NCBI GenBank assembly: GCA_964463135.1 | Contig: CAYXBA010000014.1 | Span: 1 to 64,000, forward strand | Length of the DNA: 64,000 nt | Source of the DNA: UBA6898 sp964463135 | GTDB lineage: Bacteria; Nitrospirota; Thermodesulfovibrionia; Thermodesulfovibrionales; UBA6898 | Direction of reading: 5' to 3' | In this document: one piece after another, positions 1 through 7,846 of the stretch | Layout of the letters: each line of letters starts with the position of its first letter | Numbering within the stretch: position 1 is the first letter of the stretch | The notes under the pieces: generated by a model | Told to the model about the DNA's origin: nothing | The model's input: the letters and a program-made list of their open reading frames with translations, nothing else | Database searches by the model: none | Program-made: the position numbers and the translations under genes

Positions 1-349
1 AGGTGCAGGTTCCCTTGCCGGTCTTGCAATGCTCACACTGACAGTCCTTGCCGCACTGGCATCCAGCCTTGGTATCACCTTTACAGTTGCATCCCTTTGT
101 GCCGGACTTGCAGGCGCATGTGCCTTTACCGGTCTTGCAATGTTCGCACTGGCAGCCTTTTCCGCACTCGCATCCCTTGGCTCCAGCCTTGCACTGACAC
201 TCACCCTTGCCGGTCTTGCAGTGGTCACACTGGCAGTCCTTTCCGCACTGGCACTTGGCAGCTGCATCAGCAGAGTCAAAAACAGGCGTCCATGCCATGG
301 AGCCGAGAAACATTACTGCGAGAAGAATTATTCCAATCTTTTTGATCAT
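1..349 (-). CDS. Exported cysteine-repeat protein, metallothionein-like (3' end outside window)
   Basis: Reading the minus strand from the ATG at 349 gives an open frame of 116 codons that leaves the window without a stop. The first ~30 residues are a signal peptide (MIKKIGIILLAVMFLGSMAW, then an Ala-rich cleavage region). The rest is almost only Cys, Lys, Gly and small polar residues: about 22 Cys in ~85 residues, as repeats of the type CxCGKxCxCxxCKTGKGxCxCK. A strong ribosome site (GGGGGAAAG) lies 2 bases before the ATG region. The CxC/CxxC spacing is that of metallothioneins and other soft-metal binders, but I know of no exact family. Metal binding in the periplasm or on the cell surface is inference; the copper genes nearby fit. 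Antisense frames on the plus strand here are low-complexity shadows. Confidence 0.85.
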   Translation of the reverse strand, partial: MIKKIGIILLAVMFLGSMAWTPVFDSADAAAKCQCGKDCQCDHCKTGKGECQCKAGAKGCECGKGCQCEHCKTGKGTCACKSGTKGCNCKGDTKAGCQCGKDCQCEHCKTGKGTCT

Positions 350-379
350 ACTTTCCCCCTGTTTATTTTTATATGAATG

Positions 380-408
380 ATTATATAAAACAAGGCCGCA
401 ATTTTCAA
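380..408 (-). promoter_or_regulatory. Sigma-70-type promoter of the cysteine-repeat gene
   Basis: On the minus strand TTGAAA (408-403) and a perfect TATAAT (385-380) are separated by 17 bases and lie about 30 bases before the ATG at 349. The -35 box lies in the loop of the terminator of the upstream gene, so the cysteine-repeat gene is probably transcribed on its own. Confidence 0.6.
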
Positions 409-416
409 GTGCGGCC
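384..416 (-). terminator. Rho-independent terminator downstream of the 484-975 gene
   Basis: On the minus strand a stem GGCCGCA / TGCGGCC (416-410 with 400-394, 9-base loop) is followed by TTGTTTTATAT. It ends the transcript of the gene at 484-975. A 12-base tandem duplication (GCGGCCCGGACA twice, 411-434) overlaps its outer arm. Confidence 0.6.
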
Positions 417-483
417 CGGACAGCGGCCCGGACAGCGAGTCAATGAGAAGCGACAGGAATAGTGTCCAAAGCCTGTCAGTCAA

Positions 484-975
484 TCAGAATGTAGAGGGGT
501 CTTCCGCGGGAAGAAGGGCTTCATCAAAGGGCATTACCTTAAGCACTATCATGAGAGATTCAAAACTGGTGAGCATCGGTTTAAAGTCGTAACCAGGCAT
601 CTCTTCCCTGGCAGCCTTATCAACCAGGGCTTCGAACGCGTCAAGATCAAAGGCGCTGTCCGCAATACCTGCGTTGCGGAGCACCCTGATCATGGCCTTC
701 TCATCGGTCAGATCGAGTGATTCACCGGGATCAAGCTGCCTCCTGTGTTCAGGGACCATAACGTAGAAGCGCAGGGCAAAGATCAGCGCATCATAGAGCG
801 TCACGATACCTGCAGAAATCTTGCCCTGTGAAAGTCTTCGCCTGCCGCCCCGAATATGCAGCCGCGCCCTGAGCAAAGCTCCCTCTGCGCTGTCAAAGCT
901 CTCCTTTGTGCTCATCAATCCTGCATGTGGCATACGGTCAATGAACCTTCTGCGGCTTCTGCGACCCGGCATCAT
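484..975 (-). CDS. Hypothetical protein, helical, HEPN-like in appearance
   Basis: 163 residues, no signal peptide, no transmembrane segment. The start at 975 is chosen because GAAAGG stands 5 bases before the double ATG. The first residues are very basic (RRSRRR). The middle (GKISAGIVTLYDALIFALRF) looks like the helical core of small HEPN/SAV-type proteins, and the C-terminal half is acidic and helical; I do not recognise a named family. It overlaps the preceding gene (938-1420) by 38 bases, so the two are probably cotranslated. A hairpin terminator follows. Confidence 0.6.
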   Translation of the reverse strand: MMPGRRSRRRFIDRMPHAGLMSTKESFDSAEGALLRARLHIRGGRRRLSQGKISAGIVTLYDALIFALRFYVMVPEHRRQLDPGESLDLTDEKAMIRVLRNAGIADSAFDLDAFEALVDKAAREEMPGYDFKPMLTSFESLMIVLKVMPFDEALLPAEDPSTF

Positions 976-1420
976 ATTTGCCTTTCGGCAACTTTGTCTT
1001 CAATACCTCAGGGAAGGAAAATTCAGCTCCATCATCTATCTTCTTCTTTTTTACTGAGATGCCCAGTTTCCACGTCTCCTCCTGAGGGAGTCCTGCCTTC
1101 GGAACAAGATATAATCCTCCGCCTTTTTCCCTGACCTTCAGCGGTTCAGCCATGCCCGTGGCAATTACAGTGAGCTTCGCATCCTCAACATCCTCATCTT
1201 GGCTGTCATGAACAACAATGCCGATCACATCGCTGCCGATCTTATGCTCCTTTTCATCCAGCAGGACCTCTATACTTACCTGTCTTTTCCCAGAGATTGC
1301 AAAAAGTGTCCCATTGAAATGCTTGGTGAATTTTGCATTTCCTTCATGCGGCCCCGAATGCGCATCTGCGATCACTGCACTGATAAATACCATCACGATA
1401 ACCAGCAAAGTCCGTTTCAT
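938..1420 (-). CDS. Exported periplasmic protein of the copper cluster, YtkA/FixH-like fold suspected
   Basis: 160 residues from the ATG at 1420, which is the start of a clear signal peptide (MKRTLLVIVMVFISAVIADA, cut before HSGPHEG). The mature part is a predicted all-beta domain of ~120 residues with a His-rich N-terminus (HSGPHEGNAKFTKHFNG) and a Lys-rich tail. Such small exported beta proteins with YtkA- or FixH-like folds accompany copper or cytochrome-oxidase genes; the family assignment is tentative. It diverges from the outer-membrane/copC/copD group that starts at 1571, across a ~150-base intergenic region. Confidence 0.6.
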   Translation of the reverse strand: MKRTLLVIVMVFISAVIADAHSGPHEGNAKFTKHFNGTLFAISGKRQVSIEVLLDEKEHKIGSDVIGIVVHDSQDEDVEDAKLTVIATGMAEPLKVREKGGGLYLVPKAGLPQEETWKLGISVKKKKIDDGAEFSFPEVLKTKLPKGKYDAGSQKPQKVH

Positions 1421-1570
1421 ACTGCCTCCGCTTTTGTTTTCAGAACAGCTTTTCCCGAGATCCGCTCCTGCTTGACGCAGGCCTGATTCGCTGATAAACT
1501 GCAACTAAATACATTATAGATTATCTCTGCTTTAATAAGAACAATGAGATGAACGCAATGGGAGGCCGCA

Positions 1571-2521
1571 ATGTCAGTCAGACTAACAGCAAGAGTGAAA
1601 AGATCATATCAGCTATCAGTAATGTTCATCACGATAATTCCCCTCTTCCTCCTGCTAGTCATGCCTGTCACATCATGGGCCCACGGTTTCGCCGGCAAAC
1701 GGTTCTTCCCTACCACGCTCAGTGTAGAGGACCCCTTTGTATCTGATGAGCTCTCCTTTCTCTTTGGCCACATCAAGGAAGACAGTGTAACCAAATCGAC
1801 CTCGCTCGGCATTGACTATGCCAAACGCATCACGCCGCACTTCGGCATCTCGATCGGGAGCGAGTATCTGAACATCGATGTCGATCATGTCGGTTCTGAG
1901 AGCGGTTTCGGAAGCCTCGAACTCGGCATAAAATACCAGTTCTTTACCAGCGAAGAACATGAAGCAATACTTTCTGTCGGCCTTGGGGCCGAGATCGAAG
2001 GAACGGGCAGCAAACGCGTAGGGGCTGAACCATTCAGCGTCTTCTCTCCTGCCCTGTTCTTTGGCAAGGGCTTCGGAGACCTGCCGGAATCCGTAAAGTT
2101 CCTAAGGCCTTTTGCTGTTACAGGCGTTATCGGCCCCAATTTTTCCTCCCGTCATTCAATAGTAGAGGACGGCGAGACCGAACGTATCCCTGACACGCTC
2201 TCATGGGGTATCACCCTGCAGTACAGTCTTCAGTATCTGCAGTCCTTTGTAAAAGATATAGGGCTCGGAGCACCGCTGAACCGGACCGTCCTGCTTCTTG
2301 AGTTCCCTATGGAGACCTGCCTTAACAGGGGCTGCAGTGGTCAGACCACCGGCTTTGTAAACCCGGGTATTACGTGGGTCGGCAAGACCATGCAGGTCGG
2401 CATAGAAGCCCAGATACCTATCAACGAGCGCTCAGGCGATCATGTCGGCGTCCTCGCACTTGTCCATTTCTTTCTCGATGACCTGTTTCCCAAGAGCTTA
2501 GGAAGACCGATATTCCCCTAG
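1571..2521 (+). CDS. Outer-membrane beta-barrel-type protein of the copC-copD group
   Basis: 316 residues. The start is supported by GGAGG 5 bases before the ATG. Residues ~14-38 form a signal peptide ending in ..TSWAHG. The mature protein shows alternating hydrophobic/polar strands with many Gly and aromatic residues (for example GISIGSEYLNIDVDHVG, GSLELGIKYQFF, VGVLALVHFFL), as in beta-barrel proteins of the phenol MetA/transporter type. It stands 10 bases before copC, so it is part of that transcript. A role as an outer-membrane partner of copper handling is inference from position. Confidence 0.6.
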   Translation: MSVRLTARVKRSYQLSVMFITIIPLFLLLVMPVTSWAHGFAGKRFFPTTLSVEDPFVSDELSFLFGHIKEDSVTKSTSLGIDYAKRITPHFGISIGSEYLNIDVDHVGSESGFGSLELGIKYQFFTSEEHEAILSVGLGAEIEGTGSKRVGAEPFSVFSPALFFGKGFGDLPESVKFLRPFAVTGVIGPNFSSRHSIVEDGETERIPDTLSWGITLQYSLQYLQSFVKDIGLGAPLNRTVLLLEFPMETCLNRGCSGQTTGFVNPGITWVGKTMQVGIEAQIPINERSGDHVGVLALVHFFLDDLFPKSLGRPIFP

Positions 2522-2531
2522 GAGCCAACAG

Positions 2532-2903
2532 ATGTTGAAACAGGGATTGACATACGCGGTCATATGTATAATCTTCCTGACATCTCTGCCGGGTATTTCC
2601 TATTGCCATGCCTTCCCGGATCATTCTGAACCGCGTGTCGGCTCAACGGTCTCTCCTGCCCCGGTTATCGTCCGTATCTGGTTTACCGCAGCACTGGAAC
2701 AGGCCTTCTCAACGATCGTTGTTCAGGATACCGCAGGGAAAAAGGTAGACCGGGGAGACAACCGGGTAAATTCCGGCGATCCGACACTGCTCGAGACCGG
2801 ACTGGTGCAGCCGCTGCCGTCAGGCACGTATAAAGTAATATGGAATGTTGCTGCGCGTGACGGCCACAGGACCATCGGCGACTTCACCTTTGCCGTAAAA
2901 TGA
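2532..2903 (+). CDS. copC: CopC-family periplasmic copper-binding protein
   Basis: 123 residues with a signal peptide; the mature chain starts at CHAFPDHSEPRVGS, with the N-terminal His typical of CopC, and ends in the conserved GTYKVIWNVAARDGHRTIGDFTF motif of the CopC/YobA cupredoxin-like fold. CopC binds copper in the periplasm through this N-terminal His and the late Asp-x-His pair (DGH here). No Met-rich loop is seen, so Cu(II) rather than Cu(I) binding is more likely. It is followed after 10 bases by a CopD gene. Confidence 0.85.
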   Translation: MLKQGLTYAVICIIFLTSLPGISYCHAFPDHSEPRVGSTVSPAPVIVRIWFTAALEQAFSTIVVQDTAGKKVDRGDNRVNSGDPTLLETGLVQPLPSGTYKVIWNVAARDGHRTIGDFTFAVK

Positions 2904-2913
2904 GCCCTTCGTC

Positions 2914-4611
2914 GTGATCCAGACGGTATTCCATACTGCAGGGACGTTCATCGACCTTGCTGCCTTGTCTGCAGTCATCGGGCTTGCCTCTTACCTCATG
3001 GTTTTGGCGCCGAACATGGTTGCTCCCAAGATCATAAAGATCCGCATGCGCCGCTTTCTTATCGTAAGTCTGGTCCTTCTTCTGGTTGGCAGCGCCGACA
3101 ACCTCATACAGCGGGCCATGGAAATGAGCGGTCTTGGGATCATCTCTATCTTCCCTCTGCTTCCAACCGTCATTTTTAAATCGCATTACGGCAGCATGTG
3201 GCTTGTGAGGCTGTTCGGGCTTTTGGCTGCATGGATCATCGCTCTCGTCGGAAGGCGCTGGACAGACTCACGTCTGTTTGGTCTGCTCCTTTTTTGTGCT
3301 GGAGCAATCATCGCATTCAGCAGAAGTGCGTCAGGCCATCCGGCTGATTTTGGCGACTTGAGCACCCAGCAGATTGCTGACTGGATGCACCTTCTTGCGG
3401 CCTCCTGCCTGGCAGGCACACTTCTGGCCAATGCTTACCTTTTCCCTCCCGGTCTGATCAGATCGAAAGAGGTGGAGAGCGATTTCATGGCCGGAGTTGC
3501 TGACAGATTCTACCTGCTCTTGGGACCGGCCCTTGCTCTCCTCGTGACAACAGGCCTCTATAATGCCCGGTTTACAGTCGGCAGTTTTCAGAACCTTGCA
3601 ACCACCACATATGGCAGGCTTCTCTTTGTGAAGGTCTCCATTCTGATACTTCTCGCGCTTCGCTCGATAGCACCCCCTGCACACGGCAATGACCATGAAG
3701 GCTATGTCATAAAATTCCTGAAAAGGTCACAGATCGACGCAGTGCTGGCGCTCTGGATATTGCTGATCGTTTCCCAGATCGTGCATACCATCCCGGCAGT
3801 TCATCAGGCACATCTTGCACAGGCCAAAGAGTCGGAAGGCAGCACACGGGCAGAAGGGGAGCCGACAGTCTTACTCACGACAGACCCCCAGCAGATCGTT
3901 GCAGGAAGCCCGGCAAAAATGACTGTCAGCATCAGAGACCATGATAACAGACCCCTGCAGGGCCTCATGATCTCCCATGAACGCATCCTCCATGCAGTCA
4001 TCATCAGCAGAGACCTGAGCTTCTTTGCCCATATCCATCCAGAAGATCTCGGCCCGGTGACCGCCGCTATGCTGAAGGATGCAGCACTGCCGCTCCGGTT
4101 CACCTTCCCGCGCGCGGGTGAGTATCTGATCGGGTTCGATTTTGCCGCAAACGATGAGGCATACAGCAAGACCATATCGATTACGGTCGCGCAGCCCCCT
4201 GTCATGGGCAGCCCGCATGTTAATCTCGCTCTTACGAAAGATTTCGGTGATTACAGCGTCAGTCTCGAACTGCCGCCGGGTGGGATCAGGGCAGGCATTG
4301 ATACTCAGCTCCACTTTGTGATACAGAAGAACGGCAAGGCAGTTACCGACCTCGAGCCCTATCTCGGTGCACCGATGCATCTGGCAGTGGTCCCGATAAA
4401 CCTCAAGTCCTTTATTCACGTCCATGGAGAGGTCCCGGGAGAGGACCATGCCCATCACGACCATCTGCATGCTGCTGCGCCGCCGGCATCATTCGGACCG
4501 GAGATCGCTGCAGAGGTGGTCATGCCGGCCAGGGGCATGTATAAGATCTTCAGCCAAGTGCAGCATAAGGGAAATATCCTGCTGTTCGAGTTCATGGTGG
4601 ATGTGCAATAA
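2914..4611 (+). CDS. copD: CopD-type membrane protein with additional His-rich C-terminal domain
   Basis: 565 residues from a GTG at 2914. The first ~290 residues contain about eight hydrophobic segments typical of CopD (copper import/resistance membrane protein), with the usual HPADFG and WMHLLAASCLAG stretches. From ~310 a soluble region follows, with two beta-rich repeats resembling YtkA-like/FixG-like periplasmic domains (AGSPAKMTVSIRDHDNRPLQ; RAGIDTQLHFVIQKNGKAV) and a His cluster (GEDHAHHDHLHAA, ~residues 508-522). A CopD longer than the usual ~300 residues because of a metal-binding-looking tail is notable. Likely cotranscribed with copC. Confidence 0.8.
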   Translation: MIQTVFHTAGTFIDLAALSAVIGLASYLMVLAPNMVAPKIIKIRMRRFLIVSLVLLLVGSADNLIQRAMEMSGLGIISIFPLLPTVIFKSHYGSMWLVRLFGLLAAWIIALVGRRWTDSRLFGLLLFCAGAIIAFSRSASGHPADFGDLSTQQIADWMHLLAASCLAGTLLANAYLFPPGLIRSKEVESDFMAGVADRFYLLLGPALALLVTTGLYNARFTVGSFQNLATTTYGRLLFVKVSILILLALRSIAPPAHGNDHEGYVIKFLKRSQIDAVLALWILLIVSQIVHTIPAVHQAHLAQAKESEGSTRAEGEPTVLLTTDPQQIVAGSPAKMTVSIRDHDNRPLQGLMISHERILHAVIISRDLSFFAHIHPEDLGPVTAAMLKDAALPLRFTFPRAGEYLIGFDFAANDEAYSKTISITVAQPPVMGSPHVNLALTKDFGDYSVSLELPPGGIRAGIDTQLHFVIQKNGKAVTDLEPYLGAPMHLAVVPINLKSFIHVHGEVPGEDHAHHDHLHAAAPPASFGPEIAAEVVMPARGMYKIFSQVQHKGNILLFEFMVDVQ

Positions 4612-4683
4612 CAGCCTCTTATTTATTAGAAACAGCGTCCTGACCGGAAAAAAACCAGGACAGATAATTGAAGGAGGATCAAG

Positions 4684-5157
4684 ATGAACTGCAAATCAAT
4701 ATTGTTGATCATTCCTGCAGTCTTACTGATCGGGTCAATCGCCTACGGTCAGAAGTCTTTCAGCAATGAAGACCTTGAGCGCTATCAATCAACGTCCGGC
4801 AGTGATCAGGGGACAGAGCAAAGCCCGGCAGAGTCAGGCAGTTATGACCGGGATAACTCACAGACCTATGATGATAGGGATTCCTGGTGCCAGCTGGGTG
4901 AGATGGCAAGGTCTGATATCTCTGAGGCCAGCAGCAATGTTTCTGCAGCCCAGGAACAGTATGATAGTGTTCACGGGCACTACATACGAAGAGATATAAA
5001 CCCAAGGGTTACCATAGAAGAGGTTGAAGCGGCCAGGATGCGGCTGAGTGATGCAATAAACGCAGTCGATCGGGCAAAAAAAGCGCTTGAACAATTAGAG
5101 TCAGAGGCCTACAGGAAAGGGGTCCCTCCCGGATGGCTGAAATGCAATTTCAATTGA
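4684..5157 (+). CDS. Small exported coiled-coil protein, unknown
   Basis: 157 residues; GGAGG 6 bases before the ATG. Signal peptide of ~22 residues (..LLIGSIAYG), then a Ser/Gln/Asp-rich low-complexity linker (~residues 30-65), then a helical region with heptad-like spacing (EVEAARMRLSDAINAVDRAK). Two Cys (one in DSWCQLGEMA, one near the C-terminus WLKCNF) could form a disulphide in the periplasm. No family recognised. Confidence 0.6.
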   Translation: MNCKSILLIIPAVLLIGSIAYGQKSFSNEDLERYQSTSGSDQGTEQSPAESGSYDRDNSQTYDDRDSWCQLGEMARSDISEASSNVSAAQEQYDSVHGHYIRRDINPRVTIEEVEAARMRLSDAINAVDRAKKALEQLESEAYRKGVPPGWLKCNFN

Positions 5158-5257
5158 GAGGTATAGCGCGTGCCGGCAGAAAAGGGTGTGTGATTACCAG
5201 CTCGCTCATTTTATTGATAGAATAGCAAGTGACGTCAATAATTGATGGAGGCATATC

Positions 5258-5371
5258 ATGGCAAAAGAGACCTTTGCGGTAAAGATCGGGTTCCTCAGGA
5301 CAGGCTGGTGGATCGTCCACGTTGTTGGGATAAGCCTGGTATATATTCTGGGCCACCTGCTGGGGAAATAA
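5258..5371 (+). CDS. 37-residue single-pass membrane mini-protein (GWWIVH motif)
   Basis: The ATG at 5258 follows ATGGAGG by 7 bases. The product is a short cationic N-terminus, then one transmembrane helix beginning GWWIVHVVGISLVYILGH. It is followed after one base by a second mini-protein with a matching core (GWWILHIAAIALTFYLG). Conservation of the pattern between the two neighbours supports both as real genes. Function unknown; small single-pass proteins of this type are often subunits of respiratory or redox membrane complexes. Confidence 0.55.
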   Translation: MAKETFAVKIGFLRTGWWIVHVVGISLVYILGHLLGK

Positions 5372-5372
5372 T

Positions 5373-5477
5373 ATGCTCAAGCATTTCATGCGCTACAAGC
5401 CGGGCTGGTGGATTCTTCATATCGCAGCGATCGCGCTGACCTTCTATCTGGGCAGTAGCGCTGCCTTCTGGTTCTAG
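5373..5477 (+). CDS. 34-residue single-pass membrane mini-protein (GWWILH motif)
   Basis: ATG at 5373, one base after the stop of the preceding mini-gene, so translation is probably coupled. N-terminus MLKHFMRYKP, then one membrane helix GWWILHIAAIALTFYLGSS ending in AAFWF. It shares Gly-Trp-Trp-Ile-x-His with its neighbour. The two look like a duplication. Confidence 0.55.
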   Translation: MLKHFMRYKPGWWILHIAAIALTFYLGSSAAFWF

Positions 5478-5486
5478 GAAGATATC

Positions 5487-5924
5487 ATGAAAAAAGGCAC
5501 GCTCCTTGCCGCTCTCTTCCTGCTTGCCCTTTCAGGGCTTCTGCTCCATCTCAGGATCCATTTTTTTATGGTCCCGGACAGCCTGCATCCGGGCCGCTCT
5601 ATCGTTGACAGCACGAAACTGTTCGCATCGCTCTTCCCCCTGATAGACGTCATCGTCGTGACCGCCCTCTTCTTCTCCAGAAAAACAGCTGTTTACGGCT
5701 ATCTCCTGAACGGCCTTATCGTGATCTACGGCACCATACTGATGGCTCATTACAGTATGGCCGAGATGTCTGCCAGGGCGATCCCGTATCAGGCCATGCT
5801 CCTTAAATCAACACTTCCGGATATCGGCATTGCCTGGGCAGATTTCTTCATCGGCAAGGCCTTGTATGACCTGCATCTGAAAGGCAGCAGCGCCCCAAGG
5901 CCAGGGATTGAAGCCGGCCAATGA
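5487..5924 (+). CDS. Integral membrane protein, about four segments, unknown
   Basis: 145 residues with hydrophobic stretches at ~5-22, 45-62, 70-90 and 105-125. It starts 9 bases after the mini-protein pair and so probably belongs to the same transcript. A conserved-looking motif HYSMAEMSARAIPYQ lies in the third loop. No family recognised; the segment before the ECF sigma gene suggests a membrane complex with the mini-proteins, which is only a positional guess. Confidence 0.6.
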   Translation: MKKGTLLAALFLLALSGLLLHLRIHFFMVPDSLHPGRSIVDSTKLFASLFPLIDVIVVTALFFSRKTAVYGYLLNGLIVIYGTILMAHYSMAEMSARAIPYQAMLLKSTLPDIGIAWADFFIGKALYDLHLKGSSAPRPGIEAGQ

Positions 5925-5959
5925 TCGGAACAAATCCGGCCGGCTGACTGTCTTATACA

Positions 5960-6571
5960 ATGACGGACGATAACCTGAAACGTGAGGACGAGGACAGGGA
6001 ACTTGTCGCCCTCTGCAGAAAAGGCGATCTCGATGCCTTTGAACTGCTCGTGAGGAGGCATCAAAAAAAAATGTTCAACACAGCATTCCGGATAACCGGC
6101 AGCATGGAGGATGCCTCTGAGGTCGTTCAGGACGCATTTTTCTCTGCGCATAGAAACCTGAAGAACTTCGAACAGAAATCACGTTTTTCCACATGGCTGT
6201 ACAGCATAACCGTGAACACGGCAAAGAACAGGCTGTCCCAGTCCAGGACAAGGAACATGCATGAGTCAGCATCCCTTGACGACCCCTCACCCTGCGATGA
6301 GAAGATGAAAAAATTTGAGCCGGCCGCAAGCGGTCCGTCCGCTCTTGACCGTCTGGTAGAAAAGGACCGGCAGCAGGGCGTGCAGGAATGCCTGAACCGA
6401 CTTGAGCAGGATTTCAGAGAAGTGATCGTTCTCAGGGACATCCAGGGCTTTTCCTACACCGAAATATCCGGCATGCTGGCCCTTGCAGAAGGCACGGTCA
6501 AATCAAGGCTTTTCAGGGCCCGCGATGCGATCAGGGACTGCCTGAAGAAACTTCTTGGAGATCTCTCATGA
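5960..6571 (+). CDS. ECF (RpoE-type) RNA polymerase sigma factor
   Basis: 203 residues. Region 2 is at ~20-90 (DAFELLVRRHQKKMFNTAFR, then DASEVVQDAFFSAHRNLKNF and STWLYSITVNTAKNRLSQ) and region 4 at ~140-195 (LNRLEQDFREVIVLRDIQGF, YTEISGMLALAEGTVKSRLF), separated by a Pro/Ser-rich linker. It directs core polymerase to stress promoters and is held by the anti-sigma factor encoded next, whose ATG overlaps its stop (6568-6571). Confidence 0.93.
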   Translation: MTDDNLKREDEDRELVALCRKGDLDAFELLVRRHQKKMFNTAFRITGSMEDASEVVQDAFFSAHRNLKNFEQKSRFSTWLYSITVNTAKNRLSQSRTRNMHESASLDDPSPCDEKMKKFEPAASGPSALDRLVEKDRQQGVQECLNRLEQDFREVIVLRDIQGFSYTEISGMLALAEGTVKSRLFRARDAIRDCLKKLLGDLS

Positions 6572-7584
6572 ACTGCAGCGATGCCAGAAAAATAATACAG
6601 GCGCAGATCGAAGGCCGCATCCCCGGCGATCAGCAGGCTCTCATCGAAGGGCATCTCCAATCCTGCGAACAGTGCAGGCTTTACGCAGCTGAATTAAAGA
6701 AGACGATCGAGACCCTGCAGGGACTGGAAGAGCTGAAACCCCCAACAGGGCTGACAGCACGGGTAATGAAAAAGATCAGGGAAGAGGCCTTGCCCCGGAA
6801 AAGCTGGATCGAAAGGCTCTTCTACCCGCTTCATATCAAACTACCGATAGAGGTGATGGCAACGCTCCTGATAACCGTGGCAGCCATCCTTGTCTATAAG
6901 AACATGGGGCCGGAGCTTCGGCAGATGGATGTTCAGGTCCAGCCACAGGCCCCCGCAACGAGAACTATGCCTGCTGAACCGGGAAAAGAGATACAGATGA
7001 AGGGGACAAGTCAGTCGGAACGTCGACGGGAAGAAGCAAAACAGATGGATGAAGCGAAACCTGCAGAAAGGGTTTTCAATACGGAAGCACATGATAGTGC
7101 ATCCCTAAGGGAAGAAAAACCGGTCAGCCGATCAGCCCCTGCTCCGGCTGTTGCTCCCACAATGCCTGCGCCTTCCTCCTCATTTGCGCCGTCTCCTGCC
7201 CTTGCACCTGCAGCGCGGCAGGCCGAAACAGGCAAGGCATCCGGTATGGCGGTTCGTGAGGAGGCAGTGCGGGAGACTGCTCCTGCAGCGCCGCAAGCGA
7301 AACTCGCTGCCAAAAAGATGGCTGATGAGCTTACGGTTCTTACCGTGCTTGTAAAAGTACCGGAGACTGCAAGAAAAGAGATCGATGCATATCTCGCCAG
7401 AAATGGGGGGGAATTAAAAGTTCTTGAGCAGACCGAGTCCCGTATCGTTGTCACGATCAGGCTCGATCCCATGAGGACCGGCAAGTTCTTTGATCACCTT
7501 CGCAGTCTCGGCAGGATAAAAGAGGACAAAAAAGACCTGACAGCAGAGAGCGAGGTCTTTAGATTGGTTATTGAGAAAGAATAA
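6568..7584 (+). CDS. Anti-sigma factor with N-terminal zinc finger and DUF4349-like C-terminal domain
   Basis: 338 residues, overlapping the sigma gene by ATGA. Residues 1-40 carry the zf-HC2 motif (H29, C33, C36 with C3) that binds ECF sigma factors; one membrane segment at ~93-108 (VMATLLITVAAILVY). Then comes a ~130-residue Pro/Ala/Glu-rich periplasmic linker and, from ~250, a folded domain (LTVLVKVPETARKEIDAYL .. RIVVTIRLDPMRTGKFFDHL) resembling DUF4349/RseA-like sensors. Release by regulated proteolysis is the usual mechanism of the family; none of the proteases can be assigned here. Confidence 0.85.
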   Translation: MNCSDARKIIQAQIEGRIPGDQQALIEGHLQSCEQCRLYAAELKKTIETLQGLEELKPPTGLTARVMKKIREEALPRKSWIERLFYPLHIKLPIEVMATLLITVAAILVYKNMGPELRQMDVQVQPQAPATRTMPAEPGKEIQMKGTSQSERRREEAKQMDEAKPAERVFNTEAHDSASLREEKPVSRSAPAPAVAPTMPAPSSSFAPSPALAPAARQAETGKASGMAVREEAVRETAPAAPQAKLAAKKMADELTVLTVLVKVPETARKEIDAYLARNGGELKVLEQTESRIVVTIRLDPMRTGKFFDHLRSLGRIKEDKKDLTAESEVFRLVIEKE

Positions 7585-7642
7585 GGGTTAATGTTCTCAT
7601 CCCAAGCAAAGAGATTTTAAATTTTATTGTTACCCCACCCAG

Positions 7643-7663
7643 CCTCCCCTTGGAAAGGGGAGG
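7643..7663. repeat. Dispersed palindrome, CTCCCCTT..AAGGGGAG type
   Basis: CCTCCCCTT / AAGGGGAGG with 3 bases between (7643-7663), in the 262-base gap after the anti-sigma gene. A second, weaker inverted repeat lies at ~7696-7720. The same core recurs at 23063-23085 in the host part and at 41191-41211 in the prophage. It may also serve as a terminator of the sigma operon, though no T-run follows. Confidence 0.65.
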
Positions 7664-7846
7664 AGCAACCGTCGCAGGAGACTGAATGAGCAATCCCTTC
7701 CTTACAAGGGGTAAGGGGAGATACGCCATCCGACCTCAATAGAGACATGCCATTCAGCAGGCTTCATGATAGAATGGAAATATTCGGGAACTTTTTCATA
7801 CGCTCCCATGTCTAAGAGAGCAAAACCAATACAGAGGAGGAGCAAA

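Noticed and set aside
29..376. Plus-strand Ala/Leu-rich open frame over the cysteine-repeat gene
   Set aside because: It is the complement of Cys/Gly/Lys repeat codons; the minus frame has signal peptide, ribosome site and promoter.
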